A stretch of 24,618 bases of DNA from Apostichopus californicus (lineage: Eukaryota > Echinodermata > Holothuroidea > Aspidochirotida > Stichopodidae), in the NCBI GenBank assembly GCA_020650975.1, contig JAIPMN010003953.1:1-24618 (forward strand), written 5' to 3'. The notes under the pieces were generated by a model. That model did not search any database. It was not told the origin of the DNA and saw only the letters and a program-made list of their open reading frames with translations. Position 1 is the stretch's first letter. Each line of letters opens with the position of its first letter. The translations under genes were made by a program, and so were the position numbers. Below are positions 10,145 to 19,468 of this stretch, piece by piece.

Positions 10145-10520
10145 TTAAAGGGTGTGGAGACTCTGGCAAAAAGAAACTGTCTAATGCCGGTAATCTGACC
10201 TAGTTTCGAATGAGGTGTAACAGAAGTGTTAGACACCACCATCGATCCCAGAAAATACACACACACAGCTTGCTACCACCGGTAATAAGCCACTACTGTA
10301 CAGTCAGTACATACAGCTGTGGTCAATACCCACAGCACAGTGTACAAACAATACAGCGATAGACATCGCAGGTCCAACTAAAGATAACAAGGTATCATGT
10401 TTCATTACTGTACTGTCTGCATTTTGTAGCGACACGAACAAAACGTCACTTGCAAGCAACGGAAAGTTAAATTTTTCAGAAAGCCCCATGCGGTTTGGGG
10501 CGAGTCTTCAATGCCTTTGA
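10145..10520 (-). mobile_element. TTAA-flanked MITE, copy B
   Basis: The element body is about 10149-10516 (368 bp) and aligns end to end with copy A at 1043-1407, in the same orientation. The left flank is TTAA (10145-10148); the right flank is TTGA (10517-10520), one mutation from TTAA. The ends show the same inverted repeats around GAGACTC/GAGTCTTC. Differences are scattered single bases and small indels. No coding capacity. The strand is arbitrary and matches that used for copy A. Confidence 0.75.
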
Positions 10521-11688
10521 TCCTTCAATATTTGTATTTAGCACATGGCAAGCTTTATGGTACAGTACATACTTGTATATTTATGGCGTTTTTTTTAATG
10601 TCACGATTTTAACCATAGCCATTCAAAGTAAGACCCACTTGAAAGAGTGCTCACAAGTCTCCCAATGTATTTTACAGAGTGTAGAAATAATCAATATCCC
10701 AGAAACCAATTTTTTGGGGGTTTGAGCTGTACTTCAATTCAACTTTTTTCTGTGTCCCCTGTACAGTACAGAATGAAGAAATATCCCCCAAGTTCTTACT
10801 TTCGAAACCTACTGTGTTGTATGTTGTAATATGAATGAATGCAAGACAACATAGGGACATATTTTGTAACTCTGTAAGACTAGAACATTCAGATGCTGTC
10901 CACTCATTAACACGGGCTGTGTGCCCTTACGTGTACAAGATGGGCGCTATTATTTCTTTCATTTTTTCTTAAGGAAATTGTCAATTTATTATCCCCATCA
11001 GATTTTCATTAAAATATATGTAAGTTGTAGATGTCAGTGAAACATTACAGCAGTTCAATATACAAATAGTTTGAGCAATTCATTTGACAAAGAGTAAAAA
11101 AACTTTGTCAGTTCAAAGGTCTTTAATTGTGTCCTAATTTACCTCGGCAAGCTTACTGTATTTATGAGTGAGTGATTCTTAGAACTGAAATATCTCACAA
11201 AACAGAATAACAAATTTAAATTATCCAGATCTTAGTTTGAGGAAGTTGTTTATATATCATATAAGCCTTTCTATCACATGCTGTGCTGTTAGGATTATGA
11301 TTGGAATTGCTTTATCTTCGTTAACTTTGTCTGTCTAGGTTGTAGATTGTCAATCTCTTTTGTCTTTCATATCCGGCCACACTTTTGACTCTAAAAATTG
11401 CCATAATTATACTAGTGACCTACTGTACCTGAATAGAACCTAAGAGGAAGTCAAGAGGAGGGTTTATTGTTCTGTTGCACCCTTCAGTGTACAATGCTTT
11501 TTATAACTCTGTGAATGCTGGATCTTAATCTAGTCAAATACTGTAGGTGTCAAGAGAGCTTAAATTGTTCTTGCCTTGTATTAATTTCTTATTACACATT
11601 TAGAAAGGCGAATTAAAGTTAAAAGGTAAAAATTGGCATAACATCAAAATATTGATATATATAAGAGACAAGTCTGCTCAAGTTGTGA
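10521..11688. other. Non-coding DNA without recognised features
   Basis: AT-rich sequence with short overlapping open frames on both strands between 10495 and 10860. None has a recognisable motif. Confidence 0.3.
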
Positions 11689-11760
11689 TATAATAATAAG
11701 TAATATTAATATAGCGCATAATCAGCAAAGCTGCTCAAAGTGCTTTACAAATGTAAAACC
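11689..11760 (-). repeat. Fragment of a non-LTR retrotransposon 3' end
   Basis: On the plus strand an AAT-rich microsatellite (TAATAATAAGTAATATTAAT) is followed by ATAGCGCATAATC and CTCAAAGTGCTTTACAAATG. The same arrangement occurs at 12147-12230, next to a retrotransposon frame. In minus orientation both are a 3' untranslated end with its simple-sequence tail. This copy carries no coding sequence and is strongly 5'-truncated. Confidence 0.5.
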
Positions 11761-12146
11761 AAAAAACAAATAGTAACGAAAACCTAAATATTTAACACAT
11801 AGAACCAATAAGGCATAAAATGTAAAAGCCTAAAGCAACAATATAAAAAAAAACCATAATAAATGATAATAAAAAAAAGATATGTATTAAAAAAAAAAAC
11901 CTGAACGCATATTAGATATGTCACATTTTTGGAACTACTTCAAAGAGATTTTGTTTCTTAGTCTTTAAATCCTTGTAGCTGAAAACTGGCTAAATAAATT
12001 TGCTATTGCACTCCACAGTCCACTATTTACTGTTCATAATGATTTCATGAGGTCATGCTTGGACATTTCAGCACTCCGTGAACATTATATTCGGTATCAC
12101 TTCTTATTAAAACATGATGCAGAATGGGTAATATGCGATCCAAGTT
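11761..12146. other. A-rich non-coding DNA
   Basis: Adenine-rich, with many poly-A stretches (11845-11900). No gene seen. Confidence 0.35.
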
Positions 12147-12650
12147 TATAATACTAATAATAACTAATCTTATAAAGAGCAGACTCCAACAAAATGTGTT
12201 CAATGCGCTTTACAGGTGCAGAAACTATAATAGAGTTGAGAGAAAAGAAAAGTTTAAAGACAGTGGTTGAATTGAATAATATAATCCAAAGACCTAATCA
12301 CAACCGGTAGGGAGTTCCATAAACGTGGTGCAGCATTCAGAAAGCTACGGTCACCGAAAGATCTTGTAAGTGACATTGGAACCTGAAATCGAAATTGATA
12401 ATGCGAACGTATTGGTCTACATTTAGCTTGCTGATGTAAGAGAACATAAAGGTAGGTTGGGGTACCAGTTTTAATGGCACGTAAAGCTAGAATGAGGATT
12501 TTGTAGTCAAAACATAGTCTTATTGGTAACCAGGGTAGTTCTTCTAGTATAGGAGTGATGGGGCTAAACCTGTTCGCCCTATCGATGATTCGAGCAGCCG
12601 TGTTTTGGATGCTTTGCAATATATATATCTCAATATTTAATAAAGTCAAG
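12147..12650 (-). mobile_element. 5'-truncated LINE 3' end with 131-codon ORF remnant
   Basis: The minus-strand frame 12649-12254 encodes the region C-terminal to the catalytic reverse transcriptase palm in CR1/Jockey-type LINEs. Its conserved blocks are LQSIQNTAARII, LPWLPIRLCFDYKI and FGDRSFLNAAPRLWNSLP. The frame is uninterrupted for 131 codons and ends at a natural-looking stop. About 100 bp of 3' UTR follow, with a TTATTATTAGTATTA tail near 12147-12165. Everything upstream (endonuclease and catalytic motifs) is missing, as expected from incomplete reverse transcription. The absence of stops suggests a comparatively young insertion. The exact clade cannot be told from this fragment. Confidence 0.8.
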
Positions 12651-14079
12651 TGACCAGCCCTCTTAAGTGTGGTTATAGCAGGTGGTTATAGAGTGGTTAT
12701 AGCAGGTGGGGTAGTCTAGATGAAGGGCATTGGTTGGTTTCCTTGGCACAAAAAGGGAGAAGGTCAATACAAATGTGCAGACCCTGTCCGATGCACCTGT
12801 GGGCTGTTCATTGTAAGCCTAGCACATATGCTAAGTAGTACTACCAAGGGAGCATCATGCAGTCGAAGGGCAGAGCTGCATAAGATTAGATAGAAGTTCT
12901 CACTAGCTAAACGCTACCCATCACCGGATAGCTGACGAGTTGGCCTTTCATGGCACCATCAATTTTCCGCACCATGACCAGGCAGATTTTTTGCTATCAG
13001 GGCCCGAGGTTTTCGCCACTTGTAAAACAAACCTCTTCACTCAGAAGTAAACAATTTTTGTACGCTGCTCCTGGGAGGCCTAAAGGGGTCTAAAATTGCC
13101 ACATGTACTTCCATTCATGCTCTTCAACATGCAAGTCACAAAAAAATAGATCATGATCAATTGATAACAGGTCAAAAGAGATGTTGTCCTGTTGCTTTTT
13201 GGAACTTTTCCTGAAGGAGAACAATCGTGCGGATGGATATAGACTCTAATAGGAGTATGCCACCATACGTTAGGTCTTGTTGTTGTCAGTACTCTTCTGT
13301 GTTTATTTGGGAGGTCAACAGTCTTGTGTGTTTGCCCTTTCAAGAAAGTACAGAATACCTTAGATCTAAATTTAACATCAAGTTAAATGGAAACTAGGGA
13401 AGACAGTATGGGACAAATAGTCTCATACTAGTTTGTGTTTGGATTGATTACATTGGACATCTTAAAACACAGGGTATCATAGTATTTAATGCAGCTAGTG
13501 AGAGCTGTCGAAAGACTTTTAGAGCTCTAATCCTATAATCCCCATAGTAAACTCGTTTGGAATTGTCGGGATACTGATTAAGCCTTTATTTACGTGTAGA
13601 GTAGACCATCCCTATAACTGCATGAATCCATTTAATATTCCTAAACCTTGACTATATATCCTAGATTATATTTCAACAATGAAGAAGTTGAACCCACTGT
13701 CCTAGTTCTTCCCCAGGAGTCAGTCTTATTTTGGCTCTCTAAATCTTTGCTTATAAACCCTTTTAATTTCTTACAAGAGTAAGTCGTTATTTCAAAAGGT
13801 TTTCTATTCAAGGTATGATTTTGAATCTTGTCTGGAATATATTTTGGTAATGCTTTAATCATTTTGCACTTTGACAGTGTCAGTATTGCTCAATCAATTT
13901 TTCATAGCAGTATTTACCTTAAAAAAAATAAGCGGGGGGGGGAGGAAGCAGCTACTGTAGACTTTTTGAAAAAAAAGTTATGTATTTATGAAGATTAATT
14001 CATAGTTTTAAACTTTAAATGAAACGGTTTACTGCTTTTTTTGATCTCCAGCTCATCTAGTTGTGCCCTTGTCACGGCT
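12651..14079. other. Non-coding DNA without recognised features
   Basis: Begins with a short GGTTATAGCAGGTGG duplication (12670-12705). Minus-strand open frames at 13080-13343 and 13641-13862 (87 and 73 codons) show no domain I can name. They could be old transposon coding sequence, but nothing supports that. Confidence 0.35.
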
Positions 14080-14130
14080 ATGTATCTGTCTGTCCGTGTG
14101 CTATGTGTCTGTCTGTCCGTCCGTTTGTCA
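14080..14130. repeat. TCTGTCTGTCCG simple repeat
   Basis: Tandem TCTG/TCCG tetranucleotides. A 100-codon minus-strand frame (13995-14297) runs through it and its threonine/arginine/aspartate-rich part derives from the repeat. Confidence 0.6.
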
Positions 14131-15295
14131 ACTGCGGTAGAAATGCCGTTGCTCTCAGGTCTTTGCTCAATTTTTACCCTATTTGGTGAAGTTTGAACAT
14201 GTAATAGGGGATAACAAAGGGGGGGGGGAAAAAAACCGGTAGGCTCAAAAGTCCATTTGGGTGAATATGAGATGTGAAACAATGCCAATGATGCCAATAT
14301 GCCTTATAGGGTTTATGTTTGATTTCAATCAAACTTGGTCATAAAAGTACTGAATTTTAATGTCAAAGGTCATTTGGAGCTGAAATGATTAAAAGTTGAC
14401 AATCACATAACAAAGCCTACTCCTAGTGGTCAAATGTGCTCTAAAATGATCAAAAATGACCAGAACTGGGTCTGCATTCTGAACCTCTGTTCCTGTTGAT
14501 GGATCAGATGTTGTCATGAAAAATTGAAAATTATACAATTTTGTCAGATCTGGTGCAAAAATTTGTTCTGAGAGTGGTACATAGGATTACTTGTACGTAT
14601 GTGTGTAAATATTTTGTATTTACACACATGGCAAGGTGTTAGGAATGAGGGGGGGGGCGGTTGTGGAGGTGATAAGAGTTCTATTTCTGGGAATGCCATT
14701 TACACAAATGATGTTATTTCTAATAGCATACCTCCAACCCCTACATTCCCCCACACCTACATTCCCACACTCCACTCTTCCCACCCCCACCAAGCCAGAC
14801 ACTCCCATTCATAACTTACAACATGACTTATTTGACATTTCATTATAAATTATTTTAATTTTACATTTTAGGTTGAAAATAGGTTTATGTTCAAGTCCGT
14901 ATGGTGTGGCTGTATACCTATATCTGTCTATGGACTGTTAGACACGTGTTCTTCCTAAAGGACAAAGTATATATCCAAAGTATATAATATCAGATCTTAT
15001 CAGTAGTAGAGATAAGATAAATATTTCACTCCCAATACACTTCCTGTACTTCGTTAATAGTTCAGATGTTAGATTGGGACAGCAATTTATACCTTCCATA
15101 CATACAACATTAGTTGAGTTTATTACAGGTGGACTGGCTAATCCTACAGTCTTTAACTCTCCAAGTTTGGAAAAGGTTTTGGTAGTAAAGAGGGGAATTC
15201 CCAATGTTGCAATGTCCCAACTTATGAATGTGGATAGTGTAGTGTGGTTCATGCAAGCATGAGAAATTGAGAATTTCATTGTTAATGCTTTATAT
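14131..15295. other. Non-coding DNA without recognised features
   Basis: Contains a G-run at about 14219-14228, a G-rich patch at 14650-14660 and a CCCAC-rich tract at 14735-14805. The CCCAC tract gives spurious open frames on both strands. A 113-codon minus-strand frame at 14938-15279 has no motif I recognise, and its antisense is also partly open. Confidence 0.35.
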
Positions 15296-15692
15296 TACAG
15301 AAGACTATAATGCAATAATGGCAAAAACAAAAAAACACAGATATATATAGAAGAAAAAAAAATTACAACAAAAAACAAAAACAAAAACAATTTTTTTTTA
15401 AAACGAAAATAACAAAATACAGTTGCATGTACCAACTATATATAGACATTAACATCACTCAAATACTACGGTACCGATTGGGCCCAGATAGCTGATATGT
15501 ACTCGTATTTTAGGCCTATAGGTTCATGTACAACAGCACAGTTACTACGAGCCTGCATCCACAGCATAAAAGTATAGTAAAAATTTTGTTTTTCGTTTTT
15601 AAAATTTTGTTTTTCGTAGTAAAAATTTTGTCTTGTATACATATCTGTGTTTTTTTTGGGGGTTTTTGTCATGGCCGCATTAGTCTTCCGTA
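15296..15692. mobile_element. TA-flanked MITE with long inverted repeats
   Basis: The element body is 15298-15690 (393 bp). The left end starts CAGAAGACTATAATG and the reverse complement of the right end starts CGGAAGACTAATG. The inverted repeats continue for roughly 100 bp through matching CAAAAAC, AAAAAAACACAGATAT and ACAAAAA-rich segments with small indels. TA flanks both sides (15296-15297 and 15691-15692), as expected for Tc1/mariner-type insertion. There is no transposase frame; the 68-codon minus-strand frame inside is low-complexity sequence. The family is inferred from the TA duplication and structure. Confidence 0.65.
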
Positions 15693-15849
15693 AATAGTCT
15701 TATGAGCGGGCAGATATTATTGCATACATGTGTTCTCGAGTCATCTCAGTATTTCATTCTCATTGATATTATTTCAGTGACAGTAACCATTTAGCTGACT
15801 TAAATGGTCAAATTCTTAGGCAAAGATCTTGTCTTAGTATTGAAGCAAT

Positions 15850-16275
15850 TAAAGTAAGACTTGCGAATATTTATGAGCAGGATTGTTTAGGTTCAATGTA
15901 AAAAACAATGTTCATTGTAAAATTTAGAGAATATCGAAGAAAATTTAGAATTTGAAAAATATCCGGTTACTCTAGTTTTCGAGATTGTAGTAGTTCAAGC
16001 CACTGTTATTACGCCAATACTAAAATTCCAGGTCTCTCGTGTCAAGATGTCGAGTTTCTCGATAGGAAATTTATGTTCTAATGATAACTTAGGGGATGAA
16101 TTTCACTATATACTTGAATGCCTTAACAACCTAATACTATAGAACTAGACGAAGTTTGATAAAACTAGAATAATTCTTCCAATCGAAATCTAAAACTGTC
16201 CTTTGTAATGTAAGTAAATTTTGCTCTAAAATAAACTTTTCTGAATTGATCATTAAGTCTGTAATGTGCTTTAGC
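15850..16275 (+). pseudogene. Decayed non-LTR retrotransposon C-terminal region
   Basis: Frames with several stops spell fragments typical of the C-terminal tail of some LINE proteins. ANIYEQD comes first, then a diverged middle, then GDEFHYILEC preceded by a cysteine (LCSNDN). This is the usual CxxC...H...C-like end module. FCSKINFSELIIKSV follows, resembling the final helix region. No catalytic motifs remain. The identification rests on these short matches, so it is moderate. Confidence 0.5.
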
Positions 16276-16403
16276 CAGAGATAGTGATGCTGAGCCTTTC
16301 TCAACATTTCAATTCACTAGTTTTCGTAAGTCATGAATGAAACTATTTCTGCTTTTCAGGTATTCAATTAGTTCTTGCTTTTATTCCCTTTCTCCTTGTT
16401 AAG

Positions 16404-16586
16404 TCATACGACAATTGCCAACAAAGTTTGATTTTGTTTATCGTGTAATTTTATTTCACCAGTCCCTAATGTGGCGTTATCTATGCACTGATCGTAGTAC
16501 GCAGTAACAAATTTACTAACATCGCTTGAGATTTCCTCTCGGTATCGGTCGGGTTCTTTAACTTCCAATTTAACGGTAATTATCAT
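16404..16586 (-). other. 60-codon open frame, unrecognised
   Basis: A minus-strand frame of 60 codons with fairly even amino-acid composition (EVKEPDRYREEISSDVSKF near its start). It begins at an ATG preceded by another ATG in a different frame. It looks more protein-like than most frames here, but there is no domain I can name, no splice context and no polyadenylation signal that would make it a gene. It may be a transposon fragment or chance. Confidence 0.15.
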
Positions 16587-16764
16587 ACATCATGGCGACT
16601 ATCTTTCAGTCCAGTATGGCTATCTCTTCAGCTATATCTGTTGTCAATTAGATGTATCAAAGCGACATTACAAAATCATATATTTCTAAGTGATTACACA
16701 GTGCACCTAACACATAGCGCTGTGATGATATAACTTAGAGAAATAAACTGAAACTATCTGCGGG

Positions 16765-17062
16765 GTCTGATGTGTGAGTCATGTGTCCTCATAAATCAAG
16801 GGAAAGAGGGAGACACAAAGTCATATTGTCTGCAAACTACAGGTACATTTTACAGTGTGTGAGCTAATTACTTACAAACAGTGCTTATCTTCACCCATAC
16901 ACACACTGTCTGGGTCTGATGATGGAGTCATGTGTCCTCATAAATCAAGGGAAAGAGGGAGACGCAAAGTCATATTGTCTGCAAACTATTTCAGGTACAT
17001 TTTACAGTGTGTGAGCTAATTACTTACAAACAGTATACATATCTTCACCCATACATACAGGT
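16765..17062. repeat. ~149-bp tandem duplication
   Basis: Two units start at GTCTGATG (16765) and GTCTGATG (16914). They share GAGTCATGTGTCCTCATAAA and, further in, CAGGTACATTTTACAGTGTG, and both end near ATCTTCACCCATACA. They differ by a few substitutions and small indels, so the duplication is fairly recent. Confidence 0.85.
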
Positions 17063-17879
17063 CTACAGTATTTGGTGACCTTGACTCAAGAAACATCTAA
17101 CAAGGAACTTCAAAGGAAAATTCACAGTCACTATATACATTGTGAACTGTGACTATACGGCTGTACACACACAAAGGATAAGCCTTTAGGCATATTCACA
17201 AAAAATTTTCCATAGTATTGAAAACAGACAGTAGTCAGTGCTTGGAATTTGCCACACGCTATACCTTTCTCTCCACCACACTTCACTGCTTTTCTCGTCA
17301 ATAAAGTTGTCACGTAAACCCCCAAAATGATTGAAAAGTGCTTACTGGTTCTTAATTAGCTTCACCAGTAGGTACTGTATTATATAATCAAATATTACCA
17401 TTACTTAGAAGCCTATTCAAATTGTATTCTGTCTTTATGAACTTACATTGCAATCCTGATTTGATTTAATTTAATTTTTGCATGGTTAGTCCATTGCACA
17501 GTGCATCACAGCGTGGTAAAGGACTGTTTTACCCACAATCCATTGTTAGTGTCTGTTTTGGTTTGGTTTCACATTAAAACTATTCAGAGGTGCAACCATA
17601 CCTAAAAATGCTGTCTGACATTTAATATTGAAAGTGTTTACAAGAAATAAGATTTCTGCCAGATCTATCATTAGTTCTGCTTTATCCTTTCAACTTTTTC
17701 TCAACTTAATATTTTAATACCGTATATGATGTGTGGTCAATAATTTTTATGTTCTCAGCTGCGTGAATACAAAACAAAAGTGGGTTTCTAATTCGTTTAA
17801 GTGTTTTAGTAAACGCATGTGGTAGCATTCAGTTGTTTTGTCATATTGATTCTCAGCAGAACGAAGGAGAGCAGATGAT
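17063..17879. other. Non-coding DNA without recognised features
   Basis: No convincing frame. The 64-codon minus-strand frame (17131-17325) is unsupported. Confidence 0.3.
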
Positions 17880-18525
17880 TTTAAAGCCCATTATCCAGTT
17901 GCTAGGGAACTCAGGGTTAATCTTCGATGAGAAGTTTCAACTTAATGCACATAGCAGAAATATATATGCCGCAAGACCTGTTTTGGTATATATACCAAAT
18001 TGGTAGAATCCTCAAATATTTGGACCAGCCACCAACTGAACGCTTAATATCATGTGCTTTTGTTTCTTCCCATTTTGACTACAATATCTCTCTTTGTTAT
18101 GGTTTACCCAATTCCCAACTCCAACCCCTCCAATGTATTCAAACCTCTGCGGCCAGGCTTTTCACAAGTTGCAAACGTCACACGCACATCACCCCTACAG
18201 TATCTTACGTCAATTACACTGGTTACCTGTTCAGAAACGCATTCATTTCAAAGTTATCCTTATAACTTACAAAACGTCTTTAGGTCTTAATTTATATATA
18301 TCTCATTCTACCAAATTACCAATGTAAACTTACTCTCATGGAATATAAGCTTCTTCTCAAATCAGGACCTCTATCTCAAACATCTTTTTACGGCGACAGA
18401 TTGAGCCCTTTATTACATCCGCAGCACCAAAGCTTTGGAATACTCTGTATTTCAATATTTGCAACACGCCTTCAATATTAATCACTTTCAAATCTAAACT
18501 CATAACTTATGTATTGAATTAATGT
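17880..18525 (+). pseudogene. Decayed LINE reverse transcriptase C-terminal remnant
   Basis: Spread over three frames, the plus strand spells the same conserved blocks as the minus-strand LINE at 12254-12649. These are GLIFDEKFQLNAH, CAFVSSHFDYNISLCYGLPN, IQTSAARLF, LRQLHWLPVQKRIHFKV, FYGD and SAAPKLWNTL. Frameshifts (near 17950 and 18190) and stops make it a pseudogene. It lies about 200 bp upstream of the first visible coding exon of the SH3/death-domain gene, so it is probably intronic or just upstream. It is a different and older copy than the one at 12.2-12.6 kb. Confidence 0.8.
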
Positions 18526-18735
18526 TTAGGTCTTCTCCCCTGCCCTATTTGTAATTTGTGTTTATTTGTTCATATTTTCTTTGTACAAAACTTAGGAACT
18601 TTGTTTTGGTATTTTTGGTTTATATCAATTCCTTCCATGAATTTACAAATGATCGATCGGTGTTTTCATCCGAGCCGTGTTTCTTAATCTTCCGAATGTT
18701 CTTAATATTTTGATCAATGTTGTTGTTCACTGCAG

Positions 18736-19468
18736 AACTGGCAAGATGCCTGGCAACTATATGGTGGAAGCTGTTCGAGACTTACAGGCGATGAATCGGA
18801 AGGAATCGCCAGTCATGGAAGGAGAATTACTGACTCTCATACTGGACAACGGCAAACTCTGTCTCGTCCATCGGAAGGACGATCTTCCCTTTGTCGTACC
18901 GAAGCCTTACATCGTTCACAAGGAGCAACATGGGAGTAGGCGCACCGGCTCGTTTTCGACTTTCTTACAGGGCAGGAAATGTTCCAAACGGAAGACCGTG
19001 AAGTATCCCATGTCGTCGTATAATTTGGAATCCGTCTGCCCGCAGTTTGCCTCGGTAGACTGTTCGTCTTCTGCGACTTCCGTGGACGAGGTCAGCCTGG
19101 AGCAAGACACGGCGGTTTTGATCCTGGATGCAGACCCACAGAGCCTGATGTGGTACGGAGTCACCCAGTGTGGGAAGTACGGAAAGGTCTCCAGTCGTCA
19201 CGTGTCCATCATCACCCCACCGGGTATGCCTTCCCTGCAGAAAGGCTGCCGCCTCACGACACACGCACGACATGCGTACCACGCGCAGGGTCCACGTGAG
19301 CTGACGGTAGAGAAAGGTTGTTACCTGGAAGTGATCGGTATGCCCGAGTTATGGAGGTGGCAGGTTCGACTCTCCAGTGGTGACAAGCGGATCGGACTGT
19401 TGCCAACTTATGTTCTCAACGAGGTGTCAGTGATCTCTTGTCCTGAGGAATCGGCAGAATCACCCAAG
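18736..19468 (+). CDS. Exon 1 of the model: three SH3/SH3-like segments
   Basis: The exon follows TGTTGTTCACTGCAG and ends CCCAAG before GTATAA; the coding part from 18746 gives residues 1-241. Segment 1 (6-57) has an SH3-like outline ending FVVPKPYIV, without the usual tryptophan. Segment 2 (94-156) has SLEQDTAVLILDAD, then WYGVTQCGKYGKVSSRHV. Segment 3 (168-227) is the clearest SH3: ARHAYHAQGPRELTVEKG, LEVIG, a tryptophan pair (LWRWQVRL) and GLLPTYV, matching the ALYDY, WW and SNYV blocks. A basic patch (KCSKRKTVK) lies between segments 1 and 2. If intron 1 is retained, translation stops one codon later. GC content is clearly higher than in the surroundings. Confidence 0.8.

Noticed and set aside
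13080-13343. 87-codon minus-strand frame
   Set aside because: No family resemblance or gene context found by eye.
13995-14297. 100-codon minus-strand frame
   Set aside because: Its central part is read from a TCTG/TCCG simple repeat and the rest has no recognisable motif.
14599-14848. Three overlapping frames of 62-71 codons on both strands
   Set aside because: They arise from a G-rich patch and a CCCAC-rich low-complexity tract.
14938-15279. 113-codon minus-strand frame
   Set aside because: No recognisable domain, no splice context, and the opposite strand is partly open as well; I cannot distinguish it from chance or old transposon sequence.
18916-19282. Minus-strand open frames of 82 and 105 codons
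   Set aside because: They are antisense to the SH3-containing exon, whose plus-strand frame has clear domain motifs and splice sites.
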